A stretch of DNA of 64,000 nucleotides from Rachicladosporium sp. CCFEE 5018. Taxonomy: Eukaryota; Ascomycota; Dothideomycetes; Cladosporiales; Cladosporiaceae. Made by a program: the position numbers and the translations under genes. The stretch covers positions 542,104 through 606,103 of the forward strand of contig KZ111143.1 of NCBI GenBank assembly GCA_002077045.2, given 5' to 3'. A model generated the notes under the pieces. That model was not told where the DNA came from. It saw only the letters and a list, made by a program, of their open reading frames with translations, and did no database searches. This document shows, piece by piece, positions 33,834 to 43,455 of this stretch (position 1 is the stretch's first letter; every line of letters starts with the position of its first letter).

Positions 33834-35309
33834 TCACATCACGGAACACCCTGGCTTCACAAACTCCTCACCATACTCCCTCGCCAACGCCGCCTTCTCA
33901 TTCTCCCTTTGCCGTTTCTTAACCTCAAGCGGAAAATACTTCTCCAAGAAATCCATGGTCTCGAAGTGAAGATTCCTCCCGTCAGCGCCCATGACAGTCT
34001 CTTTATTACAGCAGGGACATCGCTTCATGCCCTCGTCCTGCAGCTTGATGATACACCGGATGCAGAATACGCTCTTACAGCAACCTAGACTGACTGGTCG
34101 CCATGCCATAGCGTAGCAGATGGGGCACGTCCAGTCGTCTAGTTGTGGGACTATGGCGAGGACTTTGCTGGAGATCTCGGCGCTGAGGTCTCGTGCCATG
34201 GAGTTCGCGAAACCGCTGGCTTGTTTCGCGGAGCCGTTCGTGAGGAGTGTAGGATGGCGTTTGCGGAGGTCTAAGAGGTAGTTCTGTTTGTCTAGATGGG
34301 TACGCTTATCGAACTTCTTGAGAATCTTGGTCATGGCGCGGGCGTTCATTTCTTGGAATTGCATTATCTTGAGGATGTCGAGATTGACGTCTAGGAATCT
34401 GCGCGCTGCCAGCTTAGCTTGGGGCGTCTTCAGCTTGGCCAGGAGACCAGTGTCGCGGAGTTGGGCGTCGTAGGCTTGTAGTCGCGACTTTGCCTCGGTG
34501 AATGTAAGTGCGCCGCGGTTCTGTTCAGTCGAGGAGTAGAATATCGGCTTCTCCATGTACAGTCTGAACATCTCGCGCCAGAAATAGAGATCTCGGTAGC
34601 TTACAGCCCGCTTTGCTTCAAAGCCTTCGCGGACTGGCTCGGTGACATCCTCGACCATGTCACCCAGATCCAAGATATCGCCTTCCAACTTCGCTTCTTC
34701 AGCGGTATTCAATGCCTCCAGTTCCTGCAGCTTCGGCTCCAGTAGATCGAAGAAGTCCTTGGCGGACGCCAGTGGGACCTGGATCCACTTCGCGGCATGC
34801 TGAGAGTCGTGCTTGTTGGACGCAATGCTATACTCAATTCCTCGCCGGTCTGACTCAAAGGAAGCGATAGATCCGATAGAACCTACGTGGTGTGTCGCAT
34901 GTCCAAGCTCCGCGTGTCGGCCTCTGATCAACATCTCATGTCGTGCAAGCTTCTCAAGATGCTTCTTCGTATCCGGCGTCAAAGCAGCGTCGAGTGGCTC
35001 TCCGGTGACACTGTCTACAAGCAGATGCATCTGCGGACTGAAATCCTCCAATATGCGCCCCAAGCCAGGCTCCGCAGTCGACACGAATTCCCTGTTCTCG
35101 AAATTTTTCTCCGGTTCGGGACTGTCATCGCCTGAGATCGGACCGGATAAGTGCTGTATCGTGCTCGCATCTAGACCAATCTCTAATAGCTCGCGCTGCA
35201 CTTTCTTGATGCATTTCTTCAAGTTCTTGTACCCGATCGCAGAATCTACCCAGTGTTGCGGGAATCCTTCGCTAGCGAGCGCTTGCGCGAACTCCTGTCC
35301 GAACTTCAT
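33834..35309 (-). CDS. SPX-domain RING-finger protein with C-terminal CaaX box (contig 2 copy)
   Basis: 491 residues in one exon. The N-terminus is an SPX domain (MKFGQEFAQALASEGFPQHW, then YKNLKKCIKKVQ), which in other proteins senses inositol pyrophosphates and phosphate status. A helical middle follows (FWREMFRLYMEKPIF). A RING-like domain begins at C395 (CPICYAMAWRPVSLGCCKSV, then FCIRCI and RCPCC). The architecture matches fungal SPX-RING proteins (RING-14 type) and plant NLA E3 ligases. Two oddities: where relatives have Cys-Gly-His this protein has Cys-Cys-Lys-Ser, so the usual RING His is missing; and the last four residues are CSVM, a farnesylation-type CaaX box. It is likely a ubiquitin ligase linked to phosphate signalling, possibly membrane-attached. 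Confidence 0.85.
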   Translation of the reverse strand: MKFGQEFAQALASEGFPQHWVDSAIGYKNLKKCIKKVQRELLEIGLDASTIQHLSGPISGDDSPEPEKNFENREFVSTAEPGLGRILEDFSPQMHLLVDSVTGEPLDAALTPDTKKHLEKLARHEMLIRGRHAELGHATHHVGSIGSIASFESDRRGIEYSIASNKHDSQHAAKWIQVPLASAKDFFDLLEPKLQELEALNTAEEAKLEGDILDLGDMVEDVTEPVREGFEAKRAVSYRDLYFWREMFRLYMEKPIFYSSTEQNRGALTFTEAKSRLQAYDAQLRDTGLLAKLKTPQAKLAARRFLDVNLDILKIMQFQEMNARAMTKILKKFDKRTHLDKQNYLLDLRKRHPTLLTNGSAKQASGFANSMARDLSAEISSKVLAIVPQLDDWTCPICYAMAWRPVSLGCCKSVFCIRCIIKLQDEGMKRCPCCNKETVMGADGRNLHFETMDFLEKYFPLEVKKRQRENEKAALAREYGEEFVKPGCSVM

Positions 35310-36019
35310 TGTGAGGCTATATCGCCTTCGCGATCAACGATCAATTAAGGGTGCTGAGGGTACTGTGTGCCCCGGTGCGATAAGCCGTTTTCAGGGTGGA
35401 TGATGCAGTCGGGCGTGCGCATCAGAATCAGTCAGTGTTCGAGATCCAAACGATGTTGGGCGAAGGACACTCATTGCAACTAGTAAGTGGCAATCAGGAA
35501 TGATGGCGACGTTCTCGAAGACCATCGAGCGCAAACTTTGTTCATCTCGACTGGCTTCTTGGCCCACGTGCTGTCGAGGTCAAGGGTCTTCGGCATGACT
35601 CGCTAGCGCCCGAAATTAGGGTTCGCGGGGTCGACCGCCGAGCGCCTTCCACACTTGGCATTCGCGACTTCACTCACCGAGCATTGCCGTTTCACATTGC
35701 AACATATATGCAAGAAAAGCTTAGGCGAGAGTGCTATCAACAGTACCTATGCGCGCGTATCAAGACATACAATGAGCCTGAAACGTCGTCTGCAGCTCCG
35801 CGACACAGTGCTCAAACAACCACCATGAGCGCGTAGATAGCGCGCGCATATACCTTTTGAGCGCATTCACCTGGAAGCCATCACTCCAACGCCATGACTC
35901 CAGGATTAGTGTGATAGCATGCGTGTATCCTGCCACTTCGACATATAAGTGTTCAGACTCTGCCCACTCAGTCTTCACCGTCGACACTCAACATCGCAGC
36001 CGACAGTGGCTATTCCATC
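35310..36019. other. Divergent intergenic spacer between the SPX-RING gene and the unknown gene (contig 2)
   Basis: About 710 bp with no gene seen. It should hold the two promoters. The contig 3 counterpart is 46098-46821. Confidence 0.5.
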
Positions 36020-36539
36020 ATGTCCGTCTCCGGATCCTCTGAGCGCCAGCCGAAACGACGAAGACTGGACAAAACCATCGTCAGATTACAGGACAGGACG
36101 CCTGACGCTCAAGTTAGCCTTGATGTCGACGTTCTCATAATAGACTACGTAACTTATCAGGCTACAATTGCACTGCTCGCAGAAGCCAAGTCAACTGCTG
36201 GTGATAGCAAGGGTGGGATTTCTGCAGCCCACAACCTGGAAATGACCAATGCCTTTCTCGCGATCTTCAAAGCAAAGTATCCATACTATCAGGTCGACGA
36301 TGAAATCGACTTCCGGATCCTGCTGCTCAAGTTTATCACGCTGTATGTGCGGCGCTTGAGCTGCAACGCCTCGTCGCCTACCCCTGAAGCACTAAAGGCC
36401 TTGCGAGTTCCTAATCAAAAACGAGCTGTAGCCTGGATCGGTAGTGCTGAGCGCGCGCCGACTCACGGGCGTCATCTCGAATCCTTCGATCAAGACCTGC
36501 CGCTTCCACTCGAAGATCTCGAGCGTAATCGCGCAGACG
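36020..36539 (+). CDS. Conserved hypothetical protein, 3' part lost at gap (contig 2 copy)
   Basis: The first 173 codons of the gene fully present at 46822-47976; it ends at the N run. The frame upstream of 36020 has no ATG, because the base pattern is ATA where contig 3 has ATG. This supports the start at MSVSGSSERQPKRRR rather than the longer form. Confidence 0.7.
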
Positions 36540-36639
36540 NNNNNNNNNNNNNNNNNNNNNNNNNNNNNNNNNNNNNNNNNNNNNNNNNNNNNNNNNNNNN
36601 NNNNNNNNNNNNNNNNNNNNNNNNNNNNNNNNNNNNNNN
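36540..36639. other. Assembly gap, 100 N
   Basis: Exactly 100 unknown bases. Contig 3 begins inside the epimerase intron, whose full form is at 25817-25877. Confidence 0.99.
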
Positions 36640-37165
36640 GAAGTACTGATGCAATTGTGACAGCTACTTTAACATTTCTGGCGGCCCAACGCTAGAAGGC
36701 ACCCAAACGACCATGGAAACCAACCTTCACCAAGTCGTCGACGATGATGCGATCCCCACAGGCGCCATTGAACCGTATCCCGAGTTCGAAGCCAAGAAGG
36801 AGTTCACCCTCGGTGCGGAGACGCCAAAGCCAGATCACTGCTTCGTAGTCAACACAGATCCTTCCAGCGTGCCATTAGACTCTCGCTCGCAGTCGCTGCA
36901 GAAGCTGTGCTCGTTCTACCACCCGAATACTAAGTTACATCTGGAGGCGCTGAGCACAGAGCCGGCGTTTCAGTTCTACACCGGCAAATTCATCGATGTG
37001 CCGGAGATGGATGGACTACCTGCGAGGGGACCTAGGAGTGGTATGTGTATCGAGGCCAGTCGATATGTGGATGCTGTGAACATAGATAAGTACAAGAGCA
37101 TGGTGCTGCTGAAGAAGGGTCAAGTCTGGGGCAGCAGAACGGTGTATAGGGCGTGGAAGGATTGA
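36640..37165 (+). CDS. Aldose 1-epimerase, 3' exon only (contig 3 copy)
   Basis: Positions 36640-36663 are the end of the intron and 36664-37165 is exon 2, encoding 167 residues to the stop. It holds SYFNISGG and the catalytic Glu segment (MCIEASRYVDAVN). With the truncated contig 1 exon it would make one gene, lacking only 52 bp. Few amino-acid differences from contig 2 (for example Asn to Asp near the exon start). Confidence 0.85.
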
Positions 37166-37477
37166 GCTGGCGTAGTCACTAGGTGAGACGTTGTCATGTA
37201 TACAGGAAACGACGTTCGGAGAGTACAGAATAGTTGACCATGAAAACTTGACCCGCATCTGGTGACTCGGAATCACGAATGTTCTGATCGCTCCGATTAC
37301 TCATGTCGAAGGATCGAACACCGGGCGGGCTTCGCTGCGCCGCAATCTTGACTTCACCTTGACTACGTACTGACTCACATCACATATGATACTGTACTCA
37401 ACTGCGAACAAGTACTTGTTCACGCTTCGGTGGTGGATTGGAATACAGTCCGCAGAACGCCATCGCCATCGACAGCA

Positions 37478-38233
37478 ATGACAGAGACGACTCGCGGCAC
37501 TCGCCCTTGCGGCAACTTCGCGTGGACGCAGCATACTCCATGTCTAGGCTGCATTCGCAAGTTCGAGCACAAATGTACTTGCAAAGCGTTTTACCACTAC
37601 GATTCCGCCAAACGTAAGTCGATTCAGCTGCGATATCCTCCCGCGCACTTCCCAACAACCTCAATACTGGATCTTCCTGCCGAACTCCGCAACCAGATCT
37701 ACGAGCTGGTCTTCGTCAAGCCCGACACTCTCCATCACGACTGGTGGCAACCGTGCTTCACCTTCGCAACCCGTCAGATTCGTCAGGAGTCCCTTCCGCT
37801 CTTCTACGCCTCAACCCATTTCTGCATAAGAATTCGACCTGGTCAAGACGGGGAGCTTGCAGATATCAAGCAAGCTAAACGCTGGGCACTTTCGCTTGAT
37901 GACAAGCATGTCCGTGATATGCGCAAGCTCTCCATACATGCAAACATTCCATTGGACTATTTCCCACATCTCGATCTTGTTTACGATCTGGACATCGGCG
38001 CGGACGGTAAGGTAGCGTGCACCAGCAACGCGGGTCCAACGTCTGACGTATGGCATAGCCTACAAAGGTACAGTGTCCCTCTTGCCCGCGCGATTGAGGC
38101 ATTGAGGAAGGATCTAGATGCTAGACAATGGAGTCGAAGGACGCTCTTGGGTGCGCTTGGAATCTCCCGAAAAGCGCGGTCGAAAGCTGTGATGCTGGAT
38201 CGACAGCTTCGTCCTGATCGCTACAGGAGCTGA
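37478..38233 (+). CDS. F-box-like/2EXR-type protein with N-terminal Cys motif (gene a, contig 3 copy)
   Basis: 251 residues, intact, with the same Cys pattern (C11, C22, C25, C33, C35) as the contig 2 copy and about ten amino-acid differences elsewhere. All metal-ligand candidates are conserved between copies. Confidence 0.75.
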   Translation: MTETTRGTRPCGNFAWTQHTPCLGCIRKFEHKCTCKAFYHYDSAKRKSIQLRYPPAHFPTTSILDLPAELRNQIYELVFVKPDTLHHDWWQPCFTFATRQIRQESLPLFYASTHFCIRIRPGQDGELADIKQAKRWALSLDDKHVRDMRKLSIHANIPLDYFPHLDLVYDLDIGADGKVACTSNAGPTSDVWHSLQRYSVPLARAIEALRKDLDARQWSRRTLLGALGISRKARSKAVMLDRQLRPDRYRS

Positions 38234-38731
38234 GAAAGGTATCTGCGGTAAAGCAATTGTATGTATGGCGAAAACATCGACTGCCTTCGCAAGGGTAAAT
38301 GACATGCGGGTCGCACACACGTAAAGAGCGACTACTGACAGCTCGCAATGTACCCGTCGCACACAAACAACTCGGTTTATCGTCCGGATGATCTTCCACT
38401 ACTTCACATTTCGGAGCCGCCACGCTCATACAACGATTACCCTACCAGTCATGCCGAGCTTCAGATGGACTATCGAAAGATGATCCTTCTTTGAAATCCG
38501 CTTGACAGAATCCTGCTTGGCATCTGGTGTACCTAGAATCCGCCATGCAGACGGTATGACACACATTCCAATGATTGACTCATAAAGTGAGGTTCGTCGA
38601 CTACATCTGTGTCAAACACACTTGGTCCAAACGCTCATGACCGCACGTCGACTCTGCTGAGGTCAGACAGTTTGCTCGACTAGCCTTCATTCAAGCCTTT
38701 CGCGACACGCCAGCGATCGTTCATAGCCGTC

Positions 38732-39354
38732 ATGACTGCCAACGAACATTGGGTAAAAGGCCCAGCAGCGGCCAATCTCAAGCTGTCTGCTTCTGATATC
38801 CGCAAGCACCTTGCGCTTGCCCGGCCAAGGGACCCTCAAGCATCTTTCCTTGACCTGCCTCGCGAGCTCCGAGATCGTGTCTACGATCTCGTTATCCTTC
38901 CCGAACCCGAAGCCTGCAACAAAGACTGGAAGCAGCCACCTCTGACCCTTACATCTGAACAGATACGCCTCGAAACTCTGGCCCTTTTCTACAGTAACAC
39001 TCAACTCCGCGTTGAGATCACCGGCGCAACTCCTCTCGAAGATCTCCATCGAGCTCAAAGCTGGGCCCGGGCCCTCGGATCTGAGAATATACGCCACATG
39101 CACAAAGTGTCACTTACTGCCAATTCACCCGCTGTATGTCTATCCCATCGAATTGATCCTTGAGATTGATGACACAGGGCAGGTGGATTTTCACGATAAG
39201 GAGGAAGATGAATTTCGGAGAGTCAATCCTGATTCTCTCGATCAGCGAATGAACAATCTGATAGCATCAATCTCGGGGGTCTTGGAGCAGCGAGGTTTTT
39301 CTAGCTGCGTTGGAGACACCGGAGGCATGGGGAATCCTGCGTGGGTGTATGTGA
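38732..39354 (+). pseudogene. F-box-like/2EXR-type gene b, frameshifted allele (contig 3 copy)
   Basis: It follows the intact contig 2 gene for about 130 codons. Then five bases (ATACC in contig 2) are missing near 39130, which shifts the frame into a stop within about 12 codons. A further 2-bp deletion occurs near 39274, so the original frame is not regained before the old stop position at 39354. The family core (FLDLPRELRDRVYDLV) is still present upstream, so a truncated protein could be made. The lesion is either a real null allele or an assembly/sequencing error. Confidence 0.7.
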
Positions 39355-39456
39355 CAACCCATGATCCTCATAGGAACAAGCCAACATGTACCTATGGCAT
39401 TACATCGTACGTCAGTAGTAGTCGTGTTCGAATTGGGCGAGCAACATTGAGCGCGC

Positions 39457-42141
39457 TCACTTTGCCGCCCACATCCCACCATCCCTTGCCACCATCCCCT
39501 TTCCCTCCATCTCCCCTAGAAGCCACTCCACTTCCTCCTCCCCATACGTGAACGTTGGCAAGACCATCTTCAGCATATTCGTGATGCCCACGAACCCACC
39601 CACCTCCTTTGCCCCGCCATTCTGCAGCATATTCGCAATGAACGTTTCGAACATGGGTGCGTTCTCTTTGAACATGGCATCCTGAGACTTGAGTCCAGAT
39701 GCTGCATCGGGCTCAAGGACTGCGATAGGCGCAGGCGGAGCGATGTCTAGATCTAGGCGTTCGAGGACGAGGTAGTGGCCTGAAGATGGGTGTTGGTAGA
39801 TGACTCGTCTCGACAGCCAATATTGAACGGCATCGAGAACGAGCTCGGGATCCATGTTCAGCTGAAGCTCGAGGTCTAGAATCGTGAAGCCAATGTCGGC
39901 GTCGTACGTGCTTCCTCCGAAGAGGTCAACGACGCTCCCACGCCAGGCAGGGATGTCTTGCTCTTCGACTGTGCGATCCTCGAGCTCCAGTCTCACGGAA
40001 ATTTTGGCTAGAGCATCGTGCCAGTCTAGCGTGCGCTGCCCACTGTGGCGCGCAAACAGCTCCGACATCTTCTTTGTAGCATTTTCGATCTTGCCTGGCA
40101 TGACAAAAGTGTTGGAGCGCAATTGCGGCCAAAAGAAGCTGGACAGGATGCGAATGCTGGTATCGATCCCGTTGACCGGCCGTACTTCCGCAAGTTTCGC
40201 AGGACTAGGTGCTGATGGGAGCCGACCTCGCTTGGGATACAGCAAGTCGCCGCGGTGATTTGCTACTAGCTTAACAGTGGCGAGAAACTCAGGCTGACTC
40301 ATCTGTGCAGCGAACATGCCATAAAGTGCATTAATCGTGATGCCGTCCAGTGGTATAGCAGCCTGCAGCTCTCGAGGTGAAGGGACAGCGGCACGGTACT
40401 TCTTTGGGAATATCCGCTTCTCAAGCATGATGGAGTCACGCATGTCTTTGAGCATGACCTCTGCAGCTTGCAGCTTGCTTGGATCGAAGCGTGACTTGAA
40501 GAGCTCCACTAGCCTCGTCTCTCTTGCAAATTCCGGATCCGCGCCTTGCAGTAAATGCTGTGCCAAGACGGTCGTCACCTCCTTGATGAAGTCTTCTTGA
40601 TCGAATAGGCCTAGGATGTATGATAGCACATCCTCGGACTTCGTGAACTTGTGATTTGGTCCTGCATCGATGGGCTCGGGGATCCAGTTCATGTCGTCCC
40701 AGTCAGAACCCTTGTGATCTTTCACATCCTCGAGCGATGAAGTCAGGACTTCTCTCGTGATGTCGGAGCACACTTTGTCGCTGATGATCTCTGCATTTTG
40801 ACCGCCATCGTCCACCTCAGCGAGGAAGCTAGCGGCGATAATGCTGACGGTGTCGTCCCTACCACGCAAGTATATACGGATAGGTGCTGCAGCTTTTTCG
40901 AGGAGTACGCCGCGCGCATCAAGCAGTCTGAATGCGTGAATCATGTTCACGTAGATACTCAGAACTTCCACCGTGCTGGCACCTGCATGAAGAAGTCGTT
41001 CTTGGATCTGAGTCGTCATAGCAGCGCAAATAGTCGCTTTCTGTGCGGCTCCTCCGTCGGTTAGATGGCTCTTGATATCCAGTAGTGCACCAGTGCTGTG
41101 CGGCCAGAGCTTGACATAGTCGAACAACGCTGCAGTGCGCTTCCGCACGATACTTGCTACCGCAGTAGAAGTGATGCGCGAAATGTCACCCTCAGAGAAG
41201 ACGTAAGCTGAGCCGGTCAAAACGCTGATAGCGTCCTGCACCGAGGGCGCAAAGTGATCCTTGACCCAATGTCGCAGCTTGGGCACGACCGACTCTTTCG
41301 CAGCCCAATCAACTTGCAAGCATCTGCGCTCAATCGCAGGTCCATCAAGCAGGCGGTTGGACGCGATAGCCAGTGCGCGCTCAGCTAGATTCCCTCCGAG
41401 GCCGAGTGAATGCAGGTCTGCAAGTGGGAAGCCAGCGAAGCTCAGTCGGCAGAGACAACGGCTAGTGGCGATACATCGCTCTGGCTTGCTGTTCCGAACT
41501 AAGCTATCGCGCATGTGCTGGTACAGTGCACTCGCCATAGTCTTCTCCAGCCGTTGGCGAGGTATGGAGTGCAGATTAAGGGTGTGCCAACAAGCCTCGA
41601 TTTGTGCGGTCCATGCATCGAAAGCAGACTCGAGGTCTCTACTTGGTAATTGACTTCGTAACGATGGTATGGGCGCGAAGTAGAACTCCACGGCCCTCTG
41701 CAATACCTGTATGGTGTTGTTTATCAGACTTCGTGCTGCTGAGACCGGCACAGGGGATTGCCATGCCACGAGCTCGGGCAGCACATGCTCACGGTAGTGA
41801 GTGCCAAAGTCGTTGAGGTACCACTTTGACAGCAGCGCACTTCTCGCGGGCAGTTTGAGCAAGACGCCTAGCGCCTGCGCGTCCTGTCGGCTTGCTCGTC
41901 GCGTCTGCCCGTCCGCGTTGAGCGTAAGGTATCTTGTGATCGTACTCCATGCTCGATCAGCTTGGGCGGCATCGCCAGACAAATTCTGCGGTATGTTGAA
42001 GCCTCCGAACGGTCGACCAGGACTGGCCAACGATCCGATGTCCGGTGTGGCTTCCGGCGTGGGCGTAGTGAAGTGCTCGGTCGGGAAGATCGAAGCGAAC
42101 ACATCGTGACGACCAGTGGCCGGCGCCAGCGTTGCCATCAA
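39457..42141 (-). CDS. APC2: Anaphase-promoting complex subunit 2 (contig 3 copy)
   Basis: 894 residues, same length as the contig 2 copy and open throughout. The cullin-homology and winged-helix parts are nearly identical, but residues 1-250 differ at about 46 positions, mostly conservative changes in a helical region. The unchanged length and open frame suggest both alleles are under selection. Confidence 0.9.
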   Translation of the reverse strand: MMATLAPATGRHDVFASIFPTEHFTTPTPEATPDIGSLASPGRPFGGFNIPQNLSGDAAQADRAWSTITRYLTLNADGQTRRASRQDAQALGVLLKLPARSALLSKWYLNDFGTHYREHVLPELVAWQSPVPVSAARSLINNTIQVLQRAVEFYFAPIPSLRSQLPSRDLESAFDAWTAQIEACWHTLNLHSIPRQRLEKTMASALYQHMRDSLVRNSKPERCIATSRCLCRLSFAGFPLADLHSLGLGGNLAERALAIASNRLLDGPAIERRCLQVDWAAKESVVPKLRHWVKDHFAPSVQDAISVLTGSAYVFSEGDISRITSTAVASIVRKRTAALFDYVKLWPHSTGALLDIKSHLTDGGAAQKATICAAMTTQIQERLLHAGASTVEVLSIYVNMIHAFRLLDARGVLLEKAAAPIRIYLRGRDDTVSIIAASFLAEVDDGGQNAEIISDKVCSDITREVLTSSLEDVKDHKGSDWDDMNWIPEPIDAGPNHKFTKSEDVLSYILGLFDQEDFIKEVTTVLAQHLLQGADPEFARETRLVELFKSRFDPSKLQAAEVMLKDMRDSIMLEKRIFPKKYRAAVPSPRELQAAIPLDGITINALYGMFAAQMSQPEFLATVKLVANHRGDLLYPKRGRLPSAPSPAKLAEVRPVNGIDTSIRILSSFFWPQLRSNTFVMPGKIENATKKMSELFARHSGQRTLDWHDALAKISVRLELEDRTVEEQDIPAWRGSVVDLFGGSTYDADIGFTILDLELQLNMDPELVLDAVQYWLSRRVIYQHPSSGHYLVLERLDLDIAPPAPIAVLEPDAASGLKSQDAMFKENAPMFETFIANMLQNGGAKEVGGFVGITNMLKMVLPTFTYGEEEVEWLLGEMEGKGMVARDGGMWAAK

Positions 42142-42439
42142 TGCTTACCGGCGATCGTGGAGCTCTCATCATCCATGAGAGCAATTAAGCGCGAAGGTGT
42201 CGCGATGTCACATGTTTGGAGGGCACGCGCGAGTCAGTTTGGCAGTGACGTCGCCAGCGCTGCGAGTGAAACCAAACAAAGCGGACGAAACCAAGTTCTT
42301 GGGAGTAGTCATAAGCTACGGCATTGACTGCAAGGCATATTCCTCACATCTTCAAGCCGCGCGTTCTGTAGCTCACTAGGCTATCTTGGCCTTTCAACAA
42401 CCATCTATCCTGCTCGTGACCAGCAGCACATCCAACATC
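42142..42439. promoter_or_regulatory. Shared divergent promoter of APC2 and CHO1 (contig 3)
   Basis: 298 bp between start codons, strongly diverged from the contig 2 counterpart at 31370-31664. No specific sites were recognised. Confidence 0.5.
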
Positions 42440-43281
42440 ATGTCGAAACGATCAAACACCGCGAACGGCATCCAGAAGCCGGTGAAGGAAGCAGTCGAAG
42501 AGCCCAGTATGCCAGAGCGAGTACAATTTACGGAAGCAAAATTAGTCTGACAGCTTCCCATAGCACAAGACAAACAAGTCCGCCTTCTCAACGATGTCAA
42601 CCCGGGCCACTTCAGTCTGGTCCGCGCATACCACCTTGCCGACCTGATTACGCTTATGAACGGTTTCTGCGGCGTCATGTCGATACAGTTCGCTATGCGG
42701 TACTGCCTAGGCTCGCCACTTGATCATGGGAACCTGTATACGTCCCTAGTTCTTATGCCATTGGGACTGTTCTTTGACTTCTTCGATGGGAAGGTAGCAA
42801 GGTGGAGGAAGAAGAGCAGCTTGATGGGAGCAGAGTTGGACTCGCTGGCTGATTTGGTGCGTGTTCAACGAGGGAATATCATGCGGACATGACGGGAACT
42901 GACACTGTGCGGATCTCCTTCGGCGTAGCACCCTCAATGGCCGCCTTCGCAATCGGCATGCGAACAGGTCTGGACCAACTCCTCCTAACGATCTTCGTGC
43001 TTTCTGGCCTGGCACGACTGGCACGCTTCAACGTGACGACTGGCAACATCCCTAAAGACGCGAACGGCAAGGCGAAGTACTTTGAAGGCCTCCCGATCCC
43101 AACGAGCTTGACGATCGCCGGATTGATGGGTTTCTGGGTATCCCGCGGCTGGCTGCATGCAGACATCCCCTACGGGACCCTGCTACAGGGAACACTGTTG
43201 GAATTCCATCCGATGGTGCTGCTGTTTGTTGCGCATGGTTGCTGCATGGTGTCGAAGACGCTGCATGTCCCGAAGCCGTAA
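42440..43281 (+). CDS. CHO1: Phosphatidylserine synthase (contig 3 copy) with altered second splice acceptor
   Basis: Exons by homology are 42440-42506, 42564-42856 and 42913-43281. Intron 1 keeps the GT-AG sites seen in contig 2 although most of its interior differs. Intron 2 has donor GTGCGT, but the acceptor that reads TGTGTAG in contig 2 reads TGTGCGG here, so the AG is gone. The next AG downstream (GCGTAG, 15 bases into exon 3) would shift the frame. The catalytic signature in exon 2 is intact. This allele is likely mis-spliced or weakly expressed, unless the two bases are sequence errors. Confidence 0.75.
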
Positions 43282-43455
43282 ACTTTCACATGGAGAGTAA
43301 AGAGGAAAGAGAATATGACATGGAGTCATCGTGGAGGTCATTGAGATACCCAAAAGTCTTGAGTCAAGTAGTGACAGCTGGGAACGACAACCGGAAGGCA
43401 AAGCATAGGAGCTGAGCTTCAACGTGTTAGCCGCACATGCATGGCTAGATGAACA

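Larger units (their letters stand above)
25854..36539. repeat. Contig 2 member of duplicated segment B (10,686 bp)
   Basis: Matches 36640-47341 in order and orientation with small indels (offset drifting from 10786 to 10802). Divergence is patchy: about 1-3% over most of it, but strongly raised around 30.6-31.86 kb, 33.13-33.57 kb and across the SPX-RING gene (about 33.9-35.4 kb). Confidence 0.95.

Noticed and set aside
33586..34088. Plus-strand frames over the SPX-RING 3' end and the GST promoter
   Set aside because: They are antisense to the RING-coding region; the translated sequence is low-quality and no homology is recognised.
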